A stretch of DNA of 64,000 nucleotides, from assembly GCA_947585425.1 (NCBI GenBank), contig CANPWZ010000007.1, positions 1 to 64,000 of the forward strand, written 5' to 3'. Of this stretch, positions 1 to 8,153 are shown piece by piece (the first letter of the stretch is position 1; the number at the start of each line of letters is the position of its first letter). The translations under genes and the position numbers were made by a program. The notes under the pieces are model-generated. The model did not search any database and had not been told where the DNA came from. It worked only from the letters and a program-made list of their open reading frames with translations. Source of the stretch: an uncultured Oscillospiraceae bacterium. GTDB lineage: Bacteria > Bacillota > Clostridia > Oscillospirales > Oscillospiraceae.

Positions 1-264
1 ACCTTGGCTCATATCTCCGCCCTGGCTGTTGCTCTGGCCGCTGTTTCCTCCGGCTCTCACTCCTACCGTTCCACCAAATTGCTTCGCCGTTCTGCCTGAC
101 CCTGCGTGCTATATGGCTTTACAGGCTCGGTCCCCCGCCGGGCTTGGAATCCTGCGCCCTGTCCTGCGTTTCCTGGCATCCGATATCGTGCGCCTTCCTG
201 CGCCTTCATCTTTCGCACAGCGTTTTGCTCATCTCTCCTGTATATTGAGAAATGATTTCGTAGA

Positions 265-1647
265 TTAAGAAGAAGCCCGTGCTGTGGGGATCGGAATGGA
301 AATATGGAGGTTATAAATATCTTTGCGGAGCTGAACCGATAGGACACCGCCATAGAGCTGAGCGATATAGCGCATAGACTTTGTACCGAATCCGTGGAGG
401 TGGCGGTCCTCTTTGGTGGTATCCCAAGCTCCCGGCAGGCAGCCGTCAAAGAAGTTGAAGATCTCAATTTCCACGGTCTCTCCTGCCTGTTTGACGGACA
501 CGCTAATGACCCTTTTGTCCGGGTTGTCCAGCTTGCGCACTGCCTCCATGGCGTTGCTGAGAGCGTTGTTGAACAGGGAATAGAGGTGCCGGGTCTCCAC
601 AAAGCACAGGGCCGCCCCGTCTGCCAGGACGGTAAACTGGATGCCCTCCTTCTGGCAGGCCATAGCGTTGAGGTGGAACACCACATCCAGCACCTCGCTG
701 CCCGTTTTGATGGTGCTGTCATAAATGCTCATGGCAGAGCGCAGGGAGCCGATCTCCTCATCGGTGAGCCGTCCGGAGAACTGCTCGAGCCGATGGCGGA
801 GGTCGTGGCAGAGGATATTGATGGCGTCAATACTATCCTTTAGCTGATGGTACTGCTTGCGTTCCTCCGAGAGAACCTGATCCATGACGGCCATATTGAT
901 GCGGTAGCGGCTCTGGAATTCAATGCTGCTGCACAGGGCCAGGATAAATACGGCCAACACCAGCAGATAGAGCCGGTTCACCAGGAACAGCGGGTAGCTG
1001 ACCATTCGGTATTCGTTGCTCATGCAGTCCGGCACGGTGAGGAACACAAGGCAGGCCAGGGTGAGCGCGGTGGTGAACACCCGGCTTCTCCGATCCAGCT
1101 CCTCCGCGCGCCGGAAGTTGGCCAGCCGGAACAGGGCGAGGTAGATGGCAATGTGGATCGCAAAGTAAAACAGCCAGTCAAACACGCTGGTAGTGGTCCG
1201 ACCGAGGTCGAAAACGCGGATGCTAACCCGCTCATCGATGCCCATGACAGCCAGCAGTAAGGAGGTCAACGAGGCGGCAATCTCCATAGCGGCAATTCCA
1301 GCACACCAGGTTTTCAGCCGCCAAAAGACGTCTCCTTGGCAGCAGAGCAAGATAACCGTCAGCGGCATGACAAACTGCACAAGCCTCATAAGAAAACGCG
1401 TTGCCAATCCGGCGTAATGTAGGCGCATCTGGGCCAGGGCCACCGTAAGCCCGATGCAAACCAGAAGGGACAGTACCAAACGAAGGGGATACCATCGCTT
1501 TTTGGGCAACACGGCGCCAAAGATGAGCCCCGAGATCACCAGTTGGACCATCATATTGAGCTGCATACTCATTTCGCGCAGAAGGGGGTTCTGCACGTGG
1601 GCGGCGGCCTCCAAAATGTCAAACAGACGCCCCATCTGTGATGTCAC
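265..1647 (-). CDS. GHKL-domain sensor histidine kinase (AgrC/VirS-like), multi-TM N-terminus
   Basis: Multiple hydrophobic helices followed by HDLRHRLEQF (phospho-acceptor region) and NNALSNAMEAVRKL (N-box) and GFGTKSMRYIAQLYGG (G-box). Confidence 0.85.
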   Translation of the reverse strand: MTSQMGRLFDILEAAAHVQNPLLREMSMQLNMMVQLVISGLIFGAVLPKKRWYPLRLVLSLLVCIGLTVALAQMRLHYAGLATRFLMRLVQFVMPLTVILLCCQGDVFWRLKTWCAGIAAMEIAASLTSLLLAVMGIDERVSIRVFDLGRTTTSVFDWLFYFAIHIAIYLALFRLANFRRAEELDRRSRVFTTALTLACLVFLTVPDCMSNEYRMVSYPLFLVNRLYLLVLAVFILALCSSIEFQSRYRINMAVMDQVLSEERKQYHQLKDSIDAINILCHDLRHRLEQFSGRLTDEEIGSLRSAMSIYDSTIKTGSEVLDVVFHLNAMACQKEGIQFTVLADGAALCFVETRHLYSLFNNALSNAMEAVRKLDNPDKRVISVSVKQAGETVEIEIFNFFDGCLPGAWDTTKEDRHLHGFGTKSMRYIAQLYGGVLSVQLRKDIYNLHISIPIPTARASS

Positions 1648-1699
1648 CTCCCGCTCTTTTCATCAAGAATTATAATACTGCCGCCAAATGCTGTCAAGG

Positions 1700-1740
1700 A
1701 ATTGTAGAAGGCTACAATTTTTAGTTTACGAAACGGTTTC
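1700..1740. promoter_or_regulatory. Candidate operator region: perfect inverted repeat AATTGTAG-N4-CTACAATT (1700-1719) and palindrome GAAACGGTTTC (1730-1740; cre/LacI-like core)
   Basis: Both symmetrical elements lie in the divergent intergenic region between the GHKL kinase and the GH3 gene. Confidence 0.4.
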
Positions 1741-1834
1741 TTAGAGTACGTATATTCTCTTGCCATCCAGAAAAAAGGAAACTATAATGCGCTCAACCAC
1801 GGGGGAAACAAAAAATTTTAAGGAGGATAATCGG

Positions 1835-4800
1835 ATGCTGAAAGAAAAGCGAACTCTCTTGACCCTGGTTGGCGCAGCGTTGAGTGCGGTGACTGCCGTA
1901 CTATATGCAGTGTTCTACGGTGCGGCCAACACCAGCATGAACAGCATGTCCTGGCCCGCCTTTGGAGTGCTGCTGGCTGGGGCGGCGGCAGCCCTGGTGC
2001 TGCTGTTTGTGCTGAAGCGGCCGGCCATCGGCGCGTGTGTGGCGGCGGTGTGCCACCTAAGCGCCTTCATGCTGGCCATCTACGCGTTCTACCCCTACAT
2101 ATCCGCCGCAGTGGTGGGCATTGACTCCACCTGGGAGGCCACCTTCTTCGTGGTGATGGCCCTGTTCCTGGCGGGACTGGTGGTGAACGACCTGGCCGCC
2201 ATGATGGGCCTGCCCTTCAAGGGCCTGCCGGTGAAGATCGCCCTGCCGGTGTGCCTGTTCCTGTTCGGCGCCATCATGGCCGGCGGCGTGATCGCCAACG
2301 AGAACGCCCCCCAGATCTCCAGCGCCCTCAAAACCCCCAGCTTCGTGGAGGTCTCCACCGGGGATCCCAACGAGGACACCCAGTACTACAAATCGGCCTA
2401 TCAAAATCTGGACGAGTTGATGGCCGCCGGCCGAGAGAAGGCTGAGGAGGCCATGGCCGAGGGCATCGTGCTGCTACGCAATGAGAACAATGCCCTCCCC
2501 CTGGGCAGCGGCGAGCGCAAGATCAGCCTGTTCGGCGTGTCCGCAGTGGATCCGGTCTACGGCGGCACGGGCAGCGGCAACGTGGACACCTCTGCCGCCC
2601 CCACCTGGCGGGACGCCTTTGAGCGGGGCGGTGCGTTCCAGGTCAACGGCGGGCTGTGGGACTGGTACGGCGCGGCGGAGCAGGAAGGCTACCGCCGGAC
2701 CACCGGCTCCACCGGCCCGGGCGTCACCGGCGCCAAGAGCATCGGCGAGGCCCCCTGGTCCGCGGTGAAGGGCGCCAACGGCTCCACCTTCGCCCAGTAC
2801 GGCGACGCGGCGGTGGTCATTATCTCCCGTCTGGGCGGCGAGGGCAGCGATATGCCCAGGGGTACCCTGGCCCTGAGCCAGCTGGATGACGTGGACGGCT
2901 CCCTGGGCGATACCGACAGCGGCGACTACCTGCGCCTGTCCCCTCGGGAGAAGGATCTCCTCCTGGGGCTGAAGGCGGAAAAGGACGCGGGAAGCATCAA
3001 AAAAGTGGTGGTGCTGCTCAACTTTGCCAACCAGGTAGAGGCGGACTTCATCGATGACGAGGCCTACGGCATCGACGCCTGCCTGTGGATCGGCACCCCC
3101 GGCCAGGTGGGTATGTACGCCGTGGCCGATGTGCTGTCCGGCGCGGTGAACCCCTCCGGCCGCCTGTCCGCCACCTTCTGGCGCACCCATGACCAGAACC
3201 CCTCCATGGCCAACTTCGGCGCCACCCCCTACGCCGGGGCGGACGGCATTATCAACACCGACGGCTCTCCCCAGCAGGACAAATACTACGTGGTCTACCA
3301 GGAGGGCATCTACCTGGGCTACCGCTACACCGAGAGCCGCTATGAGGACTACGTCATGGGCACCCCCAAGACGGGAACTTTCCAGTACGCCGATGCGGTC
3401 AGCTTCCCCTTCGGCTACGGCCTGTCCTACTCCGACTTTGCCTACTCCAATTTCAAGGTGGAGAAGTCCGGATCCGGCGCGGACGCCGCCTACACCGTGA
3501 CGGTGGACGTGACCAACAACGGCTCCCAGCCCGGCAAAGAGGTGGTGCAGATCTACCTCCAGAAGCCCTACGGTAGCTACAACAGGGATAACCATGTGGA
3601 GGCCGCCTCCGTGGAGCTGGTGGGCTTCGCCAAGACGGAGCTGCTGGATCCGGGCAAGACCCAGACCGTGTCCGTCACCGTCATGGAACGGCAGTTTGCC
3701 TCCTATGATTCGGAGAACGCCAAGACCTACGTGGTGGTGGACGGGGACTACTACCTCACCGCCGCCAAGGATGCCCACGATGCGGTGAACAACATCCTGG
3801 CCCAAAAGGGCTTCTCCCCCGAGACCACCGATGGTCGCATGGACGCCCCCGGCAACGCCGCCATGGCCTCCAACGCGGTGACCCTGGCCCTGGATCAGGA
3901 CACCTTCTCCACCTCCGCCGCCACCGGCGCGGACATCACCAACCAGTTCGAGTACGCCGACTGGAACAAGTATGAGAACCGGGGTTCCGATGAAGTGACC
4001 TATATGTCTCGCAGCGACTGGGAGGGCACCACCCCCAAAGGCTGGTCGGACGGCGTGGTGCTCCACTGGAGCGACCAGATCGCCATCGACCAGGACTCCC
4101 TGGGCCGCCAGGGCGAGACCAAGCTGCCCACCGTCCCCGATGAGTATCCCAAGTATGACACGTTCAAGGATGGGGAAGTGCTCAGCCTTATCGACCTGCG
4201 GGTCAACGAGGACGGCACTGAGATCCCCTATGACGACCCCCGGTGGGACACCCTGCTGGATCAGCTGAGCTGGAAGGACTACACCGACGTGATCCCCTCC
4301 GGGATGCGCCGCACCGGCCCGGTGGTGTCTATCAACAAGAAGGAAACGCTGGACCACAACGGCCCCAGCGGCCTCACCCAGCCCTACAGCTCCGGCCCCC
4401 TGGGCCTGGCCGCCACCACCAACGACCCCAACAAGAACTCCAAGGCCATGTGCTATCCCAGCGGGGGCATCCTGGCCGCCACCTTCAATGTGGATCTGCT
4501 GTACGATGTAGGCGACCTGATCGGCGAGGACGCCCTGTGGGCGGGCTACAGCGGGCTGTACGGCCCCGGCTCCAATATCCAGCGCACCCCCTACTCCGGG
4601 CGGAACTTCGAATACTACTCTGAGGACGGCTACCTGTCCGGCATGATCTGCGCCTATGAGTGTGCCGCCATGGAGGGCCACGGCCTGTACGTCTACAACA
4701 AGCACGTGGGCCTTAACGACCAGGAGGACTTGCGCCGGGGCATCTGCACCTGGGCCAACGAGCAGTCCATCCGGGAGATTTATATGCGGGCCTTCGAGCT

Positions 4801-5335
4801 GCCCATCACCATCGCCGGCACCCAGTACGAGCGGGACGGCGAGAGTGTCACCCTGAAGGGCGCCAGCGGCGTGATGCTGGCCTTCAACCGCATGGGCCTG
4901 CACTGGAGCGGGATGCAGAAGGGCATGGTCACCAACTTCTTGCGAGACGAGTGCGGCATGACCGGCATCGTGGTCACTGATATGTGGTACGGTACCGCCT
5001 CCCCCTACATGAACCTCCCCGCCCTGCTGGTGGCGGGCGGCAACCTGGTGGATGGCATCATGGATGTGGCCCATTTGGACGCCTCCAAGCCAGGGACGGG
5101 CCACGCCGACGTGGCCTGGGCCATGCGGGAGGCCATGCACCGCATCCTGTACACGGTGGTCCACTCCAATGCTATGAACGGTACGTCCGTCCATACCCGG
5201 ATTGAGAAGGTCACCCCCTGGTGGCAGACCGCCATCCTGGCTGCCAGGATCGTCACGGGAGTGCTCACCCTGGCCTGTCTGGCCTGGTGTGTGATCAAAC
5301 TCAAAAAGCAAAGCCCCAAGAAAGCGTCAAACTGA
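1835..5335 (+). CDS. Membrane-anchored glycoside hydrolase family 3 protein with reversed domain order (TMs - GH3 C-domain - FnIII-like - GH3 N-domain - TM)
   Basis: SD AGGAGG upstream of ATG 1835; EGIVLLRNENNALPL / GGEGSD (GH3 C-domain), PFGYGLSYSDF plus FnIII-like segment, then GIVVTDMW (nucleophile-Asp region of GH3 N-domain); N-terminal hydrophobic helices and one C-terminal helix. Confidence 0.85.
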   Translation: MLKEKRTLLTLVGAALSAVTAVLYAVFYGAANTSMNSMSWPAFGVLLAGAAAALVLLFVLKRPAIGACVAAVCHLSAFMLAIYAFYPYISAAVVGIDSTWEATFFVVMALFLAGLVVNDLAAMMGLPFKGLPVKIALPVCLFLFGAIMAGGVIANENAPQISSALKTPSFVEVSTGDPNEDTQYYKSAYQNLDELMAAGREKAEEAMAEGIVLLRNENNALPLGSGERKISLFGVSAVDPVYGGTGSGNVDTSAAPTWRDAFERGGAFQVNGGLWDWYGAAEQEGYRRTTGSTGPGVTGAKSIGEAPWSAVKGANGSTFAQYGDAAVVIISRLGGEGSDMPRGTLALSQLDDVDGSLGDTDSGDYLRLSPREKDLLLGLKAEKDAGSIKKVVVLLNFANQVEADFIDDEAYGIDACLWIGTPGQVGMYAVADVLSGAVNPSGRLSATFWRTHDQNPSMANFGATPYAGADGIINTDGSPQQDKYYVVYQEGIYLGYRYTESRYEDYVMGTPKTGTFQYADAVSFPFGYGLSYSDFAYSNFKVEKSGSGADAAYTVTVDVTNNGSQPGKEVVQIYLQKPYGSYNRDNHVEAASVELVGFAKTELLDPGKTQTVSVTVMERQFASYDSENAKTYVVVDGDYYLTAAKDAHDAVNNILAQKGFSPETTDGRMDAPGNAAMASNAVTLALDQDTFSTSAATGADITNQFEYADWNKYENRGSDEVTYMSRSDWEGTTPKGWSDGVVLHWSDQIAIDQDSLGRQGETKLPTVPDEYPKYDTFKDGEVLSLIDLRVNEDGTEIPYDDPRWDTLLDQLSWKDYTDVIPSGMRRTGPVVSINKKETLDHNGPSGLTQPYSSGPLGLAATTNDPNKNSKAMCYPSGGILAATFNVDLLYDVGDLIGEDALWAGYSGLYGPGSNIQRTPYSGRNFEYYSEDGYLSGMICAYECAAMEGHGLYVYNKHVGLNDQEDLRRGICTWANEQSIREIYMRAFELPITIAGTQYERDGESVTLKGASGVMLAFNRMGLHWSGMQKGMVTNFLRDECGMTGIVVTDMWYGTASPYMNLPALLVAGGNLVDGIMDVAHLDASKPGTGHADVAWAMREAMHRILYTVVHSNAMNGTSVHTRIEKVTPWWQTAILAARIVTGVLTLACLAWCVIKLKKQSPKKASN

Positions 5336-5347
5336 CAAAAACGGAGG

Positions 5348-6049
5348 ATGAAAACAATGAAAAAAGTACGCAAACTTCTGGCCATCGCCCTGACGGCGGC
5401 CACCCTGGGCACCCTGCTCACCGCCTGCGGCGGGAAGGACGTGTCCGGTACCTACACCCAGACCATTGATTCCAAGACCTACTTCTCTGCCCAGGAAGTC
5501 AAGAACGATATGCCCGAGGCGGAAAAGCGCCCCGATGGCAGCGAGGCCATGGTTCCCTTCATCCGCCTGTTCGGGATGTTGGACACCCGGGTGGGCGAGG
5601 ACGTGGCCGGCACCTCCTCTGCCGCCGGCGTTAGCGACTACTACAACGTCAAACTGGAACTGTCCGGCGGGAAGTACAAGCTGACCAAGAGTTTCAACGT
5701 GGACATGGACTACGTTTTTGACGAGGTGAAAGGCATGATGGGCGGCGGCGCCGACAAGCCCACCCTCAGCCTCACCTTCTCCGGCGCCTACACCGCCAAG
5801 GATTCCGCCGTCACCCTGGAGGTGCCCACCCAGGTAGATGCCCAGATCAGTCCCGTGGCCGGCATGGCCGATAACTACACCCGGTTCGGCGGCACCTATA
5901 TGGATGTGAGTGAGACCACTGCCGACAGCGAGGCCTTCCCTGGCCGGTTCCTCCACTACTTCAACACCCTGTACTTCGTGGAGAGTAGCAGCATCTCCTC
6001 CATGACCGTCACCGTGGACAAGAACGCGGGCACCTTCAGCATCGGCTGA
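5348..6049 (+). CDS. Lipoprotein of unknown function
   Basis: MKKVRKLLAIALTAATLGTLLTACGGK lipobox signal; SD GGAGGA upstream. Confidence 0.75.
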   Translation: MKTMKKVRKLLAIALTAATLGTLLTACGGKDVSGTYTQTIDSKTYFSAQEVKNDMPEAEKRPDGSEAMVPFIRLFGMLDTRVGEDVAGTSSAAGVSDYYNVKLELSGGKYKLTKSFNVDMDYVFDEVKGMMGGGADKPTLSLTFSGAYTAKDSAVTLEVPTQVDAQISPVAGMADNYTRFGGTYMDVSETTADSEAFPGRFLHYFNTLYFVESSSISSMTVTVDKNAGTFSIG

Positions 6050-6074
6050 GACCAGGCGGCAAAGAGTACCAGCA

Positions 6075-6112
6075 GGAAACGGCCGCTGCCGCGCGCAGCG
6101 GCCGTTTCCCTC
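6075..6112 (+). terminator. Hairpin GGAAACGGCCGCTGC-CGCGC-GCAGCGGCCGTTTCC, possible intra-operon terminator/attenuator
   Basis: 15-bp perfect arms just after the stop of the lipoprotein gene; weak T-rich tail. Confidence 0.55.
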
Positions 6113-6154
6113 TTTCCGCAATTCTTTACGACAAAAGGGAGGGAAACCATAGAA

Positions 6155-7195
6155 ATGGGCAAGAAAAAGGCAATTGCCATAGCCGCGGCAGCCGTCATTT
6201 TGATCGCCACGGCGGTAACCATCGTCATGCTGATGAAAGCCAGGGGGGAACAGCAGAAGGCAGCTGGGACGGTGGACACGATCTACATCGCCCACCAGCC
6301 GGACCGGCTGGACTACATGGAGGGCGAGGAATTCGACCCCGCCGGGACAGTCATCAACGCAAACATGAAGGACGGCAGCGTAAAGGAAAACGTCCCTTAT
6401 GAAGTCAAGTGCGCCAGCCCGCTCACCTACAGCGGCTATTCCGTGACCTTCACCTATGAGGACAAGAGCGTGTCCATCCAGCTGAACATTACAAAGCGGG
6501 GCAACGCTGCGGAATACTCTGTGGAACAGACCCCAGAAAACGCGGACAGCCCCCTGAAGGGGAAAACCTACTTTTTCCTGGGTTCCTCCGTGACCCGGGG
6601 GGAGCGGTCTGAGGGCGAGTCCATGGTGGACTTTGTGTCGAAGCGGAATGCCTGCCAGTGCATCAAGGAGGCGGTATCCGGCACCACGCTGATGGACAAC
6701 GGCGAGACCAGCTATGTCCAGCGGCTGGACGCCTATCTGGCCGATGGCAACCGGGCGGAGCACCTGGACGCTTTTATCTGCCAGCTGTCCACCAACGACA
6801 TCAAGTACCCGGATTCCTTCGGTGAAGTGACCGGGGCGGACCAGCGCTCGGCGGAGGACTTTGACCGCGCCACCACCTGCGGCGCTATGGAATATATCAT
6901 CGTGAAGGCCCGGGAGACCTGGGACTGTCCGGTGGTATTTTACACCAACAGCGACTTCCACAACGAAAACTATGAGACCATGCTGGCCTTGCTGGATCAA
7001 GTGGAGAAGAAGTGGGGGATCGAGGTGATCGACCTCTACCGGGACGAGGCGTTCAACGATATCCCCGATGAGGACAAGGATCTGTACATGAGCGACACCA
7101 CCCACCCCACCAAGGCAGGCTACCGGGACTGGTGGACGCCCAAATTCGAGGAAAAGCTGGCGTCCCTGTCCACAAAGGCGGTGGATCCCCAATGA
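6155..7195 (+). CDS. Membrane-anchored SGNH/GDSL-type hydrolase with bacterial Ig-like domain
   Basis: N-terminal TM; Ig-like segment IYIAHQPDRLDYMEGEEFDPAGTVINANMKDGS; blocks FLGSSVTRG, STND, DTTHPTKAG. Confidence 0.8.
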   Translation: MGKKKAIAIAAAAVILIATAVTIVMLMKARGEQQKAAGTVDTIYIAHQPDRLDYMEGEEFDPAGTVINANMKDGSVKENVPYEVKCASPLTYSGYSVTFTYEDKSVSIQLNITKRGNAAEYSVEQTPENADSPLKGKTYFFLGSSVTRGERSEGESMVDFVSKRNACQCIKEAVSGTTLMDNGETSYVQRLDAYLADGNRAEHLDAFICQLSTNDIKYPDSFGEVTGADQRSAEDFDRATTCGAMEYIIVKARETWDCPVVFYTNSDFHNENYETMLALLDQVEKKWGIEVIDLYRDEAFNDIPDEDKDLYMSDTTHPTKAGYRDWWTPKFEEKLASLSTKAVDPQ

Positions 7196-8100
7196 GGAAG
7201 CGGTGGGTAAAAGCCCTGCCGGCGCTTTTGCTGGCGCTGGCGCTGGGCGGCTGTGCCTCCGATCCGGCCCCGCCCGCGCCCACACCTTCCCCGGAAAACA
7301 CCGGGACGCCCTCTACGGGGCAGCTGGAATTTCAGCTGATCGGGGCCGACGGCAACGACAACGCCTATGACCAGAAGCTGGTGGCCCCCATTGAGGACTC
7401 CCCGCTGAAGGGCAAGGTCATCTACTGGCTGGGCTCCTCTGTCACCTACGGGTCGGGTTCCAACGGGCAGTCCATGGCCCGGTTCATGGCGGCGGCGGAC
7501 GGCGTGACCAGCGTGGTGGAGGCCGTCTCCGGCACCACCCTGGCCACATCGCCGGAGGGTGGGGAGGACTCCTATGTCTCCCGTATGCTGAACGGCAAAA
7601 AATTTTCCAAAGACGACAAGGTGGATCTGTTTGTCTGCCAGATATCCACCAACGACTGCAAGCAGGCGAACCTGGCGGCGATGGGGGAACTGACCGCCGA
7701 TGACGTGGTCGAACTGGAGCAATTCGACCTGGCCACCGCCGCCGGCTCCATTGAGTACCTGATCCGCTACGTCCACGACACCTGGGGCTGCCCCATTTAC
7801 TTCTATTCTGGCGCATTCTTCGGAGACGGGGACGATGGCCCGCGAGTCAATGACGACCCGTGTGGAAGCGACTATGAAAAGCTGGTAAACCTGACCCTTG
7901 CCGCCGCGGAGAAGTGGAACAAGCAGGACGGGTACCGCGTCAACGTGCTTGACCTGTTCCACGATGAAGGGTTTAACAACCTGGTTTCGGATTCGGACTA
8001 TGCATACCTGATGCGCGACGCGATACACCCCCGAAAAGCGGGCTATTTGATTTGGTGGCTGCCGGAATTTCAGGAGGCATTTTACCGGGAGTTCTCCTGA
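7192..8100 (+). CDS. SGNH/GDSL-type hydrolase lipoprotein (paralogue of preceding gene)
   Basis: ATGA overlap with previous CDS; lipobox LALGGC; WLGSSVTYG, ISTND, DAIHPRKAG. Confidence 0.8.
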   Translation: MRKRWVKALPALLLALALGGCASDPAPPAPTPSPENTGTPSTGQLEFQLIGADGNDNAYDQKLVAPIEDSPLKGKVIYWLGSSVTYGSGSNGQSMARFMAAADGVTSVVEAVSGTTLATSPEGGEDSYVSRMLNGKKFSKDDKVDLFVCQISTNDCKQANLAAMGELTADDVVELEQFDLATAAGSIEYLIRYVHDTWGCPIYFYSGAFFGDGDDGPRVNDDPCGSDYEKLVNLTLAAAEKWNKQDGYRVNVLDLFHDEGFNNLVSDSDYAYLMRDAIHPRKAGYLIWWLPEFQEAFYREFS

Positions 8101-8153
8101 TTGTCCGCAGCCGTAATGGGTTTGACGCTACTTTAACGGAAATGAGGCTGATT

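Noticed and set aside
1-264. ORF 29..268 and the left part of the antisense ORF 63..722
   Set aside because: No SD, no recognisable domain, overlapping the 3' end of the kinase; left edge lacks context
2474-5311. 945-aa antisense ORF opposite GH3 (and similar long antisense ORFs opposite purL, secA, mrdA, miaB, permeases)
   Set aside because: Shadow ORFs caused by high GC3 codon usage; His/Gly/Val/Ala-rich low-complexity translations with no recognisable domains
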